Notes: generated by a model not told the origin, from the letters alone. DNA of 64,000 nucleotides from Phosphoribacter sp037046615 (GCA_037046615.1 JBAOHD010000015.1:62001-126000), one strand, 5' to 3'. Counted from the stretch's first letter, positions 17,616-26,645 are shown. Made by a program: numbers and translations.

Positions 17616-18680
17616 ATGGCCCGACCGCATGCAGCCTCGATCATCGAGGACACGTGGCACCGCCAACTCGAACGGCTCCTGCGCCGGCGCGGGTGGCGCA
17701 ACCGCGTGATCAGCCACACCGGCTATGGCTCGACCGATTTCGTCCGCGTCTTCGCGCGGGTGCTCATGGGTCGGGCGCACGAGGAGGACGACGAGCAGCG
17801 CCAGGACGCGACCTACGGCGGGCTTCGGTCGCCCTACCAGCAGCGCCGCGGATGGCGTGCCTTCGTGACGGCGCCGGCCATGGGGGTGCCGATCGAGGTG
17901 CGGATCGGGGAGCGGGTCGAGCATGGCCGCAGTGACCGCAGTGGTCATGTCGACCTCACCGTGCGGGGGCACGGACTGCCGCCCGGGTGGCACGAGGTCG
18001 AGATCACCGCGCAAGGGTCGGATCCGGTCAAGGCGAGTGTCTTCATCGTCGCGTCGGGGGTGCGCTTCGGCATCGTCTCGGACATCGACGACACCGTCTT
18101 GTCGACGTCGTTGCCGCGGCCCATGATCGCGGCCTGGAACACGTTCATCCGCCACGAGAGCGCCCGGCGCGTTGTGCCGGGGATGGCGCCGCTCTATCGG
18201 CGGCTGCTCGACCAGCATCCTGGTGCCCCCATCGTCTACCTCTCGACGGGCGCGTGGAACACCGCGCCGACCCTCAACCGCTTCCTCAAGCGCAACGGCT
18301 TCCCCATCGGGCCGCTGCTGTTGACCGATTGGGGTCCCACCAACACGGGGTGGTTCCGCAGCGGGCAAGACCACAAGCGGGCATCGCTGGACCGGCTCGC
18401 GGGGGAGTTCCCCAAGATCAAATGGCTGCTCGTCGGTGACGATGGCCAACACGACCCGAAGATCTACCAAGACTTCGCCGAGGCCCGGCCCAAGCGGGTC
18501 AACGCGGTCGCGATCCGCCAGCTCACGCCGACCGAGCAGGTGCTCTCCCACGGTCTGCCGGTCTCGACCGAGGAGCTGACGGCCAAGCCGTCGCGCAAGC
18601 GGAGCCCCGCGCCGGTGCTCTACGCACCCGACGGTCACGGATTGCTGCGGCAGCTGCGGGCGGCTGGGCGGGTTCAGTGA
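17616..18680 (+). CDS. App1-family phosphatase (DUF2183)
   Basis: The family resembles yeast App1 phosphatidate phosphatase. FGIVSDIDDTVLSTSL near residue 152 is the DxDxT nucleophile motif, IVYLSTGAWNTAPTLNRFL near 207 and WLLVGDDGQHDPKIYQDFA near 268 supply the remaining HAD residues. There is no signal peptide. The ATG at 17616 is well placed. A five-copy nine-base tandem repeat follows its stop and separates it from the glycosylase gene. Confidence 0.88.
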   Translation: MARPHAASIIEDTWHRQLERLLRRRGWRNRVISHTGYGSTDFVRVFARVLMGRAHEEDDEQRQDATYGGLRSPYQQRRGWRAFVTAPAMGVPIEVRIGERVEHGRSDRSGHVDLTVRGHGLPPGWHEVEITAQGSDPVKASVFIVASGVRFGIVSDIDDTVLSTSLPRPMIAAWNTFIRHESARRVVPGMAPLYRRLLDQHPGAPIVYLSTGAWNTAPTLNRFLKRNGFPIGPLLLTDWGPTNTGWFRSGQDHKRASLDRLAGEFPKIKWLLVGDDGQHDPKIYQDFAEARPKRVNAVAIRQLTPTEQVLSHGLPVSTEELTAKPSRKRSPAPVLYAPDGHGLLRQLRAAGRVQ

Positions 18681-18720
18681 GCCGCGTGAGCCGCGTGAGC
18701 CGCGTGAGCGGCGTGAGCCG
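18678..18720. repeat. Nine-base tandem repeat (GTGAGCCGC type), about five copies
   Basis: It starts at the stop of the App1 gene and ends just before the Fpg/Nei start. One copy differs (GTGAGCGGC). Confidence 0.75.
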
Positions 18721-18729
18721 GGGTCGCTA

Positions 18730-19590
18730 ATGCCCGAGCTGCCCGAGGTCCAGGCTCTCGTCGACTTCCTCTCGGCGCGGATCGTCGGGCCCGCGGTGAC
18801 CGGTGTCGAGCTCGGGTCGATCTCGGTGCTCAAGACCTTCGACCCGCCACCGTCGGCGTTGATCGGGGCACCGGTCGACCGGGTGCGTCGGCACGGGAAG
18901 TTCCTCGACGTCGATGTCGACGGCACGCATCTGGTCTTCCACCTCGCGCGGGCGGGATGGTTGCGCTTCTCCGAGGCGATCCCGGCCACGACGATCCGCC
19001 CCGGCAAGAGCCCGATCGCGTTGCGGGTGCGGTTGTCGGATGGCTCTGGTTTCGATCTCACCGAGGCCGGCACGAAGAAGTCGCTGGCGGCATACCTCGT
19101 CCGCGACGTGCAGGACGTGCCGGGGATTGCGCGCCTCGGGCCGGACCCGCTCTCGCCGGACTTCACCGAGGAGGCGTTCGCGGCGATGCTCGCCGGGCGC
19201 CGCACTCAGCTCAAGGGGTTGCTGCGTGACCAGTCGTGGCTTGCGGGTGTCGGGAATGCCTACAGCGACGAGGTGCTCCATGCCGCCCGGTTGTCTCCCT
19301 TTGTGATGGCGAGTTCGCTTGCACCCGAGGTCATTTCCCGACTGTATGCCGCGCTCGTCACCACTGTGCGCGAGGCCGTCGCGGCCGCCTCGGGCAAGCC
19401 AGCGGCCGAGCTCAAAGACGCCAAGCGCGCAGGGATGCGGGTGCATGCACGGACCGGTATGCCGTGCCCCGAGTGTGGCGACATCGTGCGGGACGTGTCC
19501 TTCGCCGACTCGTCGCTGCAGTATTGCGCGACCTGCCAGACCGGCGGCAAGCCGCTCGCTGATCGACGGATGTCGCGGCTGCTCAAGTAG
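18730..19590 (+). CDS. Formamidopyrimidine-DNA glycosylase / endonuclease VIII family (Fpg/Nei)
   Basis: A base-excision repair enzyme. PELPEVQALVDFL carries the N-terminal catalytic Pro and Glu, KFLDVDVDGTHLVFH the beta-sandwich, and LAGVGNAYSDEVLHAARLSP the helix-two-turn-helix. The zinc finger is CPECGDIV...YCATCQTG. Substrate-loop residues differ from classical MutM, and it belongs with the actinobacterial Fpg/Nei-like paralogues, so the exact lesion preference is open. The stop is 36 bases before the rhodanese gene. Confidence 0.9.
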   Translation: MPELPEVQALVDFLSARIVGPAVTGVELGSISVLKTFDPPPSALIGAPVDRVRRHGKFLDVDVDGTHLVFHLARAGWLRFSEAIPATTIRPGKSPIALRVRLSDGSGFDLTEAGTKKSLAAYLVRDVQDVPGIARLGPDPLSPDFTEEAFAAMLAGRRTQLKGLLRDQSWLAGVGNAYSDEVLHAARLSPFVMASSLAPEVISRLYAALVTTVREAVAAASGKPAAELKDAKRAGMRVHARTGMPCPECGDIVRDVSFADSSLQYCATCQTGGKPLADRRMSRLLK

Positions 19591-19626
19591 CCAATCCCGC
19601 CCGCCGCGCGGTGGGAGGATGGGGCC

Positions 19627-19983
19627 ATGGAATCTGTGCCCGCATCGCTGCCCCCCGACGCCAGCGCCGCACTCCCTGTGCTCGACCCGACGACGGTGCC
19701 GGACGACGGGCTCGTCATCGACGTGCGCGACGTCGCCGACTGGCGCGCCGGCCACGCACCCGGCGCGATCAACATCCCGATCGGCCAGCTCGCCGCCCGC
19801 CTTGATGAGGTCGTCGCGCTTGCGGCCCAGGCAGGTATGCCGGTCGCGGTCTCATGCGGGGGCGGCACCAAGCAGGGTCGCGCCACGGCATACCTGAGGG
19901 CCAACGGCGTCGACGCTCAGGTGCTGCGCGGCGGCATGCGAGGCTGGAAGTCGGCGGGACGCCCGGTGGTGACCGAGTCGTGA
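19627..19983 (+). CDS. Single-domain rhodanese-like sulfurtransferase
   Basis: A 118-residue rhodanese fold. LVIDVRDVADWRAGHAPGAINIP is the N-terminal signature and VSCGGGTKQGRATAYL carries the active-site cysteine near residue 76. The protein has a 25-residue leader with no signal features. It is coupled by a GTGA overlap to pdxY. Confidence 0.9.
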   Translation: MESVPASLPPDASAALPVLDPTTVPDDGLVIDVRDVADWRAGHAPGAINIPIGQLAARLDEVVALAAQAGMPVAVSCGGGTKQGRATAYLRANGVDAQVLRGGMRGWKSAGRPVVTES

Positions 19984-20828
19984 AGGTCCTCTCGATCCAG
20001 TCGCACGTCGCCTTCGGGCACGCGGGCAACTCGGCGGCAGTCTTCCCGCTGCAGCGGCTCGGGCACGACGTCTATCCCGTGCTCACGGTGACGTTTTCCA
20101 ACCACACGGGCTATGGCGCGACCCGGGGGCCGCTCGTAGCGCCCGGTGACGTCGCCGAGGTGCTGCTGGGGGTGCAGGAGCGGGGTGTCTTCCCGGACGT
20201 CGATGCGGTGCTCTCGGGCTATCTGGGCGCTGAGCCGATGGGTGCGGTCGTGCTCGACGCAGTCGCTCGGGTCAAGGCCGCCAACCCTCGAGCGATCTAT
20301 TGCTGCGACCCGGTCATGGGTGACGTCGGACGTGGATTCTTTGTGCGCGAAGGGATCCCGGAATATCTGCGGGATTCGGTCGTGCCGCACGCCGACATTC
20401 TTACCCCCAATCAGTTCGAGCTCGACTACCTCTCGGGGATGACGGTCCGGAGCGAGGCCGACCTGCTCGAGGCGGTCGCGCGGTTGCGTGCGAGTGGACC
20501 GTCGACGGTGCTCGTGACATCGGTGTTGACGGAGTCGACACCGCCCGGATCGATCCAGATGGCGTGCATCAGCGACGAGGGTGCGTGGCTCGTGACCACC
20601 CCTCTGTTGGACATGACGGTGCGCGGCGGCGGCGACACGACCGCCGCGATCTTCCTTGCGCACTACCTCACCGACGGGCCCCGGGTCGCGCTCGCGCGCA
20701 CCGCGGCGAGCATGTATGCCGTGCTCGAAGCCACCCATCGCGGCGGCCACGCCGAGATGCGCCTGGTCGCCGAACAAGAGGCGATCGCCCATCCGGACGA
20801 GCGGTTTGCCGTCGTCGAGTTGGGGTGA
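19980..20828 (+). CDS. pdxY: Pyridoxal kinase
   Basis: A ribokinase-fold kinase that phosphorylates pyridoxal in the PLP salvage path. The N-terminal KVLSIQSHVAFGHAGNSAAV, GYLGAEPMG, CCDPVMGD, LTPNQFELDYLSG and TVRGGGDTTAAIFLAHYL (anion hole and catalytic Asp) are all characteristic of PdxY. The length of 282 residues is normal. GTG 19980 overlaps the rhodanese stop. Several PLP enzymes occur in the window (rocD, PatB), but nothing links them to this gene beyond need for the cofactor. Confidence 0.92.
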   Translation: MKVLSIQSHVAFGHAGNSAAVFPLQRLGHDVYPVLTVTFSNHTGYGATRGPLVAPGDVAEVLLGVQERGVFPDVDAVLSGYLGAEPMGAVVLDAVARVKAANPRAIYCCDPVMGDVGRGFFVREGIPEYLRDSVVPHADILTPNQFELDYLSGMTVRSEADLLEAVARLRASGPSTVLVTSVLTESTPPGSIQMACISDEGAWLVTTPLLDMTVRGGGDTTAAIFLAHYLTDGPRVALARTAASMYAVLEATHRGGHAEMRLVAEQEAIAHPDERFAVVELG

Positions 20829-20834
20829 CATCTC

Positions 20835-22145
20835 ATGGCCATCGTCTACGTCCACGGTGTCGCAACTCGGGACGCGGACGACCCGCAGTTCCCGATCGTC
20901 GAACGGTTTGCGCGAGATGCGAACTGGCCGGTCGTCGAGTCGATGCTGCGCGAGCACGTCGCGCCGGTGCTCCGGCCCTCCGATCCAGACGGGGTGGCGA
21001 TCGTCCGGGTCTATTGGGGCGACCTCGGGATGCGACCACGGGTGCCGCTGGAGATCTCTGTCCCACGCTCGGCCGACGGCGAGGTCGCTGAGGAGTTGGC
21101 TGAGGAGGTCGCTGACGCGGCTGCGCTGGATGTGGGTGGGAGCTTGGAGGGCTCGAGCGGCAAGGAGCCGGAGGGTGAGTCGGCTGAGGAGTCGGCTGGT
21201 AAGTCGGGCGGTAAGACGGACGGTGAGTCGGACGGTGAGGTGGGGCTGGGAGCCGGCGACACGGCATACCCGCTGCCGGTGCACTTGGACGACGTGCCCA
21301 ATCTCGCGGCACTCACCCCACCCGAGCTGGGGGAGGCGCTGCAACGGGAGCTGTTCGAGACCCTGCCGCCGGCCCAATGGGCGGCAGTCGTGCGCGCTGT
21401 GTGGGACGTCGTGGGGGAGAGTGCGCTGCGGGCGCAGCTTGCGGCCCGGCCGGCTCGGCGGCAGCGGGCGTTCCTCGACGATCTCGTCCGGGAGCGGCTC
21501 CGGCAAGAGGACCCGTCGCTCGGTCGGGTGATCCGGCCGGTGCGGAGTGACCTCGTGGCCCAGGGGCGCAAGGGGATCCGCCGCGCGATGGGCGGGGTGC
21601 GGCGGCCGTTTGCGGGGATCTTGCCGATCTTCGTCGGGGACATCCTGCGCTATCTCGATGGACGCGGGCGGCCGGGGTCGCCGGGGCCGATCATCGAGCG
21701 GGTGCTCGACGGGTTGCGCGAGGCGACCGATGCGGGGGCTGAGGGCGAGCCGCTCGTCGTGCTGACGCACAGCATGGGTGGGCAACTGGTCTACGACACG
21801 CTGACGGCGTTCGATCCTGGTGTGCGCGTGGACTTTTGGTGTGCCTCGGGTGGGCAGGTCGGGTTCTTTGTCGAGCTCGGAGTGTTCCTGGAGGCCACCG
21901 ACCCTGCGGCTCGCCCATTTGCGGCCGACACGGTCGGCTATTTCTGGAACGCGTGGTCGTCCAGCGATGTGCTGAGCTTCCCGACCGAGGGGCGCGTGCC
22001 GGGTGCGCACGACAGTGACTTCGCCTATGACGGCACGCTCATCGCCAACCACATGAGCTATCTGCATGACCCGGCGTTCTACGCGACGCTCGCGGCCAAG
22101 GTGGCGGTGCACACCCGCGGCCGACGTCGGCACATCGGCGGCTGA
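20835..22145 (+). CDS. Predicted serine hydrolase / lipase-like protein
   Basis: A 436-residue alpha/beta-hydrolase-like protein. It begins MAIVYVHGVATRD, where HG may supply the oxyanion region, and has LVVLTHSMGGQLVYDTL near residue 308, a nucleophile elbow of the type HSMGG. A Glu/Ser/Gly/Lys-rich linker of about 60 residues (near 75-135) is low-complexity. No signal peptide or transmembrane segment is clear. The start lies six bases after the pdxY stop, so it is in the same operon. The substrate is unknown. Confidence 0.72.
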   Translation: MAIVYVHGVATRDADDPQFPIVERFARDANWPVVESMLREHVAPVLRPSDPDGVAIVRVYWGDLGMRPRVPLEISVPRSADGEVAEELAEEVADAAALDVGGSLEGSSGKEPEGESAEESAGKSGGKTDGESDGEVGLGAGDTAYPLPVHLDDVPNLAALTPPELGEALQRELFETLPPAQWAAVVRAVWDVVGESALRAQLAARPARRQRAFLDDLVRERLRQEDPSLGRVIRPVRSDLVAQGRKGIRRAMGGVRRPFAGILPIFVGDILRYLDGRGRPGSPGPIIERVLDGLREATDAGAEGEPLVVLTHSMGGQLVYDTLTAFDPGVRVDFWCASGGQVGFFVELGVFLEATDPAARPFAADTVGYFWNAWSSSDVLSFPTEGRVPGAHDSDFAYDGTLIANHMSYLHDPAFYATLAAKVAVHTRGRRRHIGG

Positions 22146-22489
22146 CGCCGCTCATTCGATACCCGATGCGGAGGCATGACCCGCCCGTGGGTATCGACCG
22201 CGCGACCCCTTCGCCGGGTCGATACCGGATGCGGAATCCCGACTCGACGATCGGTATCGACGCGCGACCCCTTCGCCGGGTCGATACCAGATGACGAAGC
22301 AGGGCCCGGCGACGGGTATCGAATGCTGGGGGTGACAGTGGGCGGGCGTGTCTAGCAGTGGCGTTAGATCACGTTAGATAACGGTAGGGACGGACGGGGT
22401 TCGCCCGTCCGACATCCGGCGGCCGACACGGCATACCGATGTATGGGTAAATATCGGGTTCTTGCTAGAGAACGGCATACAGTCCGATC
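22146..22489. repeat. Intergenic cluster of TCGATACC / GGTATCGA inverted-repeat modules (family B)
   Basis: No gene is seen. Three modules each consist of a TCGATACC half, about 25 variable bases, and a GGTATCGA half, at about 22155-22322. A 29-base direct repeat (CGCGACCCCTTCGCCGGGTC plus GATACC and three more bases) occurs at 22201 and 22263. Further on, GTTAGAT is repeated with ten-base spacing at about 22364-22381, close to where the ATPase promoter should be. Confidence 0.7.
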
Positions 22490-23673
22490 GTGGACCCGAT
22501 CCGGAACCCTTACGCTCCTGGCGCCGGTCAGCGACCGCCCGAGTTGGCTGGCCGCGACGAGCAGTTGCACGCCTTCGACGTCACCCTCGAGCGGGTGTCG
22601 CGCGGGCGGCCGGAACGGTCGGTCGTCTTGACCGGGCTGCGCGGCGTGGGAAAAACGGTGCTGCTCAACGCGCTTCGATCGGCGGCGGTCAGGGCTCATT
22701 GGGGCACTGGCAAATTGGAGGCGCGGCCCGACCAGTCGCTGCGCCGACCCTTGTCGGCAGCTTTGCACATGGCGGTGCGGGAGCTCGGGCATCCGCGGCC
22801 CGACGAAGTCGAGCACGTGCTGGGGGTGCTCAAGGCGTTTGCCCAGCGCGGCCCGACGACCTCTGTCCGCGATCGCTGGAACCCCGGCATCGACGCCCCC
22901 ACGGTCGCCGGTCGCGCCGACTCGGGCGATATCGAGATCGACCTGCTCGAAGTGCTCACCGATATCGGCGGGCTGGCCGCTGATCGTGGCTCGGGGGTCG
23001 CGATCTTCATCGACGAGATGCAAGACCTCGCCGCCGAGGACGTCTCGGCACTCTGCGCGGCGGCGCACGAGATCTCGCAGACGGGGTTGCCGGTGGTCAT
23101 CGTCGGGGCGGGGCTGCCGCACTTGCCGGCGGTCCTCTCGGCGTCGAAGTCATACTCGGAGAGGCTCTTCCGCTACTCGCGGATCGACCGGCTCGACGAG
23201 GCGGCGGCGACAGGTCGCGCTGGAGGCGCCTGCCGCGGAGGAAGGCGCCGTCGTGGAGCGCGGAGGCCCTGACGGCGATGTATGCCGTGACGGCCGGCTA
23301 CCCGTACTTCGTGCAGGCCTACGGAAAGGCCGTGTGGGACAACGCGGTTGGCCCAGAGATATCGGCTGATGATGTGGCCATCGCAGCACCTGAGGCCGAG
23401 GGGGAGTTGGCGGTCGGCTTCTTCGGGTCGCGCTACGAGCGGGCGACGCCGGCGGAGCGCGAGTACCTGCGGGCGATGGCCGACGCCGGGTCGGGCGATG
23501 CCGACTCGGTGGCCACCTCAGCGGTGGCCGCCAAGCTCGGCAAGCGACCCCAGTCGTTGTCGCCGGCGCGTGACTCGTTGATGAAGAAGGGTTTGATCTA
23601 TTCGGGGGAGCGCGGCCAGATCGCCTTCACCGTCCCTCACTTCGGCCGCTACCTACGCACCCACTCCGACTGA
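22490..23673 (+). pseudogene. AAA-type ATPase with two +1 frameshifts
   Basis: The protein starts MDPIRNPYAPGAGQRPPELA and has a Walker A GLRGVGKTVLL near residue 47 and a Walker B-like VAIFIDEMQDLAAED near 170, the pattern of archaeal-type/Orc1-Cdc6-like ATPases common in actinobacteria. The C-terminal winged-helix-like part is in another frame. Deleting one base at about 23210 and one at about 23265 restores a single 393-residue frame ending RYLRTHSD at 23673. Both extra bases (A and G) fall at codon boundaries. Whether this is real decay or a consensus error cannot be told from sequence alone. Confidence 0.8.
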
Positions 23674-23862
23674 CCTTCGTCATCGGCGGAGTCGGCGGCG
23701 AGTCGGTTTGAGACCTGTCCGGGGCCGTTGGCCCAGCTCCCCTAGATCCCGGGCAATCGGGGGCTGGACTCAAACGGTGGCCCCGAAGCGCCCCCGTGAT
23801 CGAGCGGTCCCCACTAAAGTAGATTTTATCCATCTCCTATTGTAGAAAAGGAGCGAATCGCC

Positions 23863-24090
23863 ATGGCCGATCAGTGGCTCACGTCCCTCATCACCGAGAC
23901 CCCGCAGGAGGGCTTCGAGCTCGCCATTACGCTCAGCCGCCGCGGCGTGAAATACACCCAACCCGACACCGACGTGCTCCATGCACTCCGCGGCGACTAC
24001 GCCACCTCTGCGGAGGGCCTGACGTCGGCATCCCAGGTCGTCGCACTCAACTTCCAGACCGTGGCGGCGGCCAACAACTACTGGCGCTGA
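23863..24090 (+). CDS. Small protein of unknown function behind an AT-rich promoter region
   Basis: A 75-residue protein, MADQWLTSLITETPQ at the start and VAAANNYWR at the end. AAAGGAG stands six bases before the ATG. The 35 bases before that are strikingly AT-rich for this genome and contain TTTTATCC and TATTGTAGAAAA, so a strong promoter is plausible. No cysteine, no transmembrane segment and no known domain is seen. Length, strong initiation signals and isolation would suit a secreted-system substrate, peptide precursor or regulator, but none is supported. Confidence 0.65.
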   Translation: MADQWLTSLITETPQEGFELAITLSRRGVKYTQPDTDVLHALRGDYATSAEGLTSASQVVALNFQTVAAANNYWR

Positions 24091-24255
24091 TCTCGGCCAC
24101 CGGCCCGCGATCAGCACGTCGATCAGCACGACGTTGTCGTTCGGTCCAGGTGGCGATGGACTGGCCGCTGATCGGCAAGCAAGGGGTCGGGACGTCCAGG
24201 ACCGAGCTGAGGAGGACATTCCGTGTCCCATTCCGGGATCGCTCGCGCGTCACCC

Positions 24256-25122
24256 CTACCAATACTGGGTGATATGAAAGGCTGCCCTGCCGGACCCGCA
24301 CTCGGCCCTGAGAGAATCATCAGTCCAGGCCGGAAGCACCTTGGTGGTGAAGACGTCCGGGTCATAGCCTGTGACCACGATCGAGCCTCGCCTCGCGACC
24401 GTGGACAGGGCCGCGACCAACGCGGGAACCTTCTCTTGGACTTTCTCCTTGGTCTGGCCCGCCGCGACCGGGAACACCGTGCAGAACTCGATGGTGTCGC
24501 CCGTGTCGGCCCAGGCCTTGAACTGCTCAAACGTGGTGTTGGCGTCGAACGAGTCCGGCGGAGCGATCCCGCGGGTGCCCGGTCCATACACCGCTGATAA
24601 GGAACCGGGGAAGACGGTGGACGCAGCGGCCACCGCCCGCTTCTCGTACTCGGGGGCGACGAGTTGGACCACGTAGTAGTCGTGGAAGGCGATCGGAACC
24701 GCCTCCGGGTCGACCTTCACCAGGAACGGCATGGTCGGATCGCCGCCCTCGGGGTAGGCGTCGATCACCGTGTGCTTGCCGCCGAGGCCGATCCGATCGC
24801 CCCATGGTTCACCCCAGGTGATGGCGCCCAACTTGAACGTTCGCCCGTACTTGGCCTTCAGGTGGTCAAGCGCCTTCGCCTTGACGTCGTCGGGGGTGAG
24901 GTTGGCGTTCGGCGCGCTCTGGCAGGCAGCGAGCAGGACCAGAGACGCCGTCGCCAGCAGGCACGCCAGCAACGAACGCAGTCGTCGCCATCGAGATTGC
25001 ATGGGCCTCTGCTCGGTTGCCCGGTTGGCGCCACGCGCGACCTGACCGATCGAGGTGGCGATTGTGCCCACCTCGGTGGTCAACTGATCAAGGTGTTGCC
25101 CGGTGATGTGAATGTCGGCCAT
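24256..25122 (-). CDS. Predicted lipoprotein with a 40-residue WXG100-like N-terminal extension
   Basis: From MQSRWRRLRSLLACLL (25002) the sequence is a lipoprotein, with a hydrophobic run and lipobox LLAAC, then about 220 residues without a known domain. The frame stays open upstream to ATG 25122 and adds MADIHITGQHLDQLTTEVG..., a helical stretch resembling ESX/WXG100 starts, 12 bases after the stop of the upstream gene. Either the long form is a membrane-anchored protein with a cytosolic helix, or an ESX-like gene has fused to the lipoprotein. Both starts are possible. No ESX secretion genes are in the window. Confidence 0.65.
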   Translation of the reverse strand: MADIHITGQHLDQLTTEVGTIATSIGQVARGANRATEQRPMQSRWRRLRSLLACLLATASLVLLAACQSAPNANLTPDDVKAKALDHLKAKYGRTFKLGAITWGEPWGDRIGLGGKHTVIDAYPEGGDPTMPFLVKVDPEAVPIAFHDYYVVQLVAPEYEKRAVAAASTVFPGSLSAVYGPGTRGIAPPDSFDANTTFEQFKAWADTGDTIEFCTVFPVAAGQTKEKVQEKVPALVAALSTVARRGSIVVTGYDPDVFTTKVLPAWTDDSLRAECGSGRAAFHITQYW

Positions 25123-25134
25123 CGGTCCCCCGCC

Positions 25135-25428
25135 TCAGGACAAGAAGTTGTCGAGTTCGTTGATGCACCCTACGAAGGCCTCAAACCGCCCGGTCAGGGA
25201 AGAACTTAGTTCGGTCGGGGCCAGGCGGGCCACCGCAAACTTCGCTGGTGATAGACCCCCTTGGGCCATTCTTAGGTTGTCCATCAGGTAACGCAACCGC
25301 TGCCGCTCGGCGGTCGCGACGCCCGCGACGCCCACGATGGCTACGACGCCCGCGACGCACCACCACCGCCTCCACCCAGCCGGAGAGCGGAAATCTGTGG
25401 CGAGCGCCCCACGGAACGGCATGCTCAT
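25135..25428 (-). CDS. Small single-pass membrane protein of unknown function
   Basis: A 97-residue protein. MSMPFRGALATDF is followed by a basic patch and one hydrophobic helix (about residues 20-40, CVAGVVAIVGVAGVATA), then a 55-residue polar domain. It precedes the lipoprotein gene by 12 bases and is presumably co-transcribed with it. The family is not recognised. Start at ATG 25428; a longer frame upstream is Pro-rich and less likely. Confidence 0.6.
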   Translation of the reverse strand: MSMPFRGALATDFRSPAGWRRWWCVAGVVAIVGVAGVATAERQRLRYLMDNLRMAQGGLSPAKFAVARLAPTELSSSLTGRFEAFVGCINELDNFLS

Positions 25429-25584
25429 CGCGGCCTCACTCGGCGGGTGGATCGGACCGCGCTGGGAGTGGCCGCCGCCGGCCTCTGGCGGCCACGGCAT
25501 ACCTCGCGCGGTGAGACCAGTGTGGGTCAGCGTTTCCGGCCTCCCTCAGTCCCGCGCGCGCTGACAGATCCCCCCACACAACAA

Positions 25585-25621
25585 GGAGCGCCCGACCCCC
25601 TCGCACCGGGTCGGGCGCTCC
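25585..25621. terminator. Fourteen-base-pair perfect hairpin
   Basis: GGAGCGCCCGACCC (25585-25598) pairs with GGGTCGGGCGCTCC (25608-25621) around a nine-base loop. No T-run follows. Confidence 0.6.
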
Positions 25622-25723
25622 GTCATGCCTCCTGCAGTTGGCTGTCAGCTCGTATGCCGTGAGGACTCACCCCGGCCGACCGGCATACCGACGCGGTCCG
25701 ATGCTGCACTGACGGCAACATGT

Positions 25724-25757
25724 GAAGGCCCCCGAACCGATGGGTTCGGGGGCCTTC
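25724..25757. terminator. Fifteen-base-pair perfect hairpin downstream of the secreted pair
   Basis: GAAGGCCCCCGAACC pairs with GGTTCGGGGGCCTTC around a four-base loop. It lies 55 bases past the stop of the second secreted peptidoglycan-binding gene, so it probably ends that minus-strand operon. Confidence 0.7.
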
Positions 25758-25811
25758 AGACAACTACCGCTTCCCGCGACGCAGTGGGCGGAGCTGGATC
25801 TCAGCTGGCTG

Positions 25812-26219
25812 TCAGTAGTGGTATCCCCAGGCGCCGGGGCACCCGGCGACTCTGGCCCAATAGATGGGGTACTGCCGTGGCACATAGCCGGGGTTGGTCG
25901 TGTCCCACGCCATCGGCGAGCACAGGGCGCTCCAGGTCTGCCGCCCGACTATCCCGTCAACCTTGACGCCCCAGCCCCGCTGCACGGACCGCACGGCGGC
26001 GTCGGTCTTGGGTCCGAAGACCCCGTCAACGGCCACATCTGGGTCGTATTTGAGGTTGGCCAGCGCCTGGATCGCCTTCACGCACTCGCCGCGCGAGTTG
26101 ATTCGCCACATCGAGTCGACGCACGCGCCCGCTGAGGCGGTCGGTGCCGTGGCCAATCCGACGCTGGCGGCCAGCCCGATGCCAGCCAAGGTGGCGGCGA
26201 GTCGGTTCTTGAGCTTCAT
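25812..26219 (-). CDS. Secreted peptidoglycan-binding-like protein (copy 2 of a tandem pair)
   Basis: 135 residues: a Sec signal peptide (MKLKNRLAATLAG... cut after TASA), CVDSMWRI, then a PG_binding_1-like repeat with AIQALANLKYDPDVAVDGVF and VDGIVGRQTWSAL, and a tail YPIYWARVAGCPGAWGYHY. The domain normally binds cell-wall peptides and is attached to a catalytic module, but no catalytic domain is present. The first gene of the pair ends 15 bases upstream. The paralogues share the signal peptide, cysteines and tail, so they arose by duplication. Confidence 0.82.
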   Translation of the reverse strand: MKLKNRLAATLAGIGLAASVGLATAPTASAGACVDSMWRINSRGECVKAIQALANLKYDPDVAVDGVFGPKTDAAVRSVQRGWGVKVDGIVGRQTWSALCSPMAWDTTNPGYVPRQYPIYWARVAGCPGAWGYHY

Positions 26220-26234
26220 CAGTCAATCCTCTGA

Positions 26235-26645
26235 TCAGTAGTGGTATTGCCAGGCTCCGGGGCAGCCGGCGTAGCGTGCCCAGTAGATGGGGTAGTTGGA
26301 GGGCACCCAGCCGGGATTCTGCGCATCGCCCATTTGGGGGCCGCACAGGAGTTTCCACGTCTGCGGTCCGACGATCCCGTCAACCCGCAGGACGGTCCAC
26401 TTCGACTGGATGGTGCGGACGGCCGTGTCGGTCTTGGGGCCGAAGATTCCGTCTGTCGCCAACTTGGGCGAGTAGTGGAAGTTGGTCAGGTGCTGGATCG
26501 CGGTGACACAGCCGCCCCGGGAGCCGATCCGCCACATTGAGTCGACGCATGCGCCGGCTGAGGCGGTCGGTGCCGTGGCCAACGCCGCGGTCGCGGCGAG
26601 CCCCAGCCCAGCCAACGTGCCGGCCAGACGAGTCCTGAGTTTCAT
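26235..26645 (-). CDS. Secreted peptidoglycan-binding-like protein (copy 1 of a tandem pair)
   Basis: 136 residues, closely similar to its downstream neighbour: signal peptide MKLRTRLAGTLAG... ending TASA, then CVDSMWRIGSRGGCVTAI, the PG-binding repeat TDGIFGPKTDTAVR and VDGIVGPQTWKLLCG, and the tail YPIYWARYAGCPGAWQYHY. The cysteines are conserved between copies, which suggests disulfides outside the cell. No enzyme domain is present. The start at 26645 is the only one giving a proper signal peptide. Confidence 0.82.
   Translation of the reverse strand: MKLRTRLAGTLAGLGLAATAALATAPTASAGACVDSMWRIGSRGGCVTAIQHLTNFHYSPKLATDGIFGPKTDTAVRTIQSKWTVLRVDGIVGPQTWKLLCGPQMGDAQNPGWVPSNYPIYWARYAGCPGAWQYHY

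Larger units (their letters stand above)
25429..25811. other. Gene-free region with two strong hairpins
   Basis: No gene is supported. It holds two perfect terminator-like hairpins (described separately) that close transcription from both sides, and three copies of the CGGCATAC/GTATGCCG octamer. Confidence 0.5.

Noticed and set aside
17508..19205. 565-codon minus-strand open frame
   Set aside because: Antisense to App1 and Fpg/Nei genes, both of which are clear.
19917..22133. 738-codon minus-strand open frame
   Set aside because: It covers pdxY and the hydrolase on the other strand; composition is Arg/His/Pro-rich without any domain.
22146..22330. CRISPR-like array in the repeated TCGATACC region
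   Set aside because: Units are inverted pairs with few copies and no conserved spacer length, and no cas gene is near.
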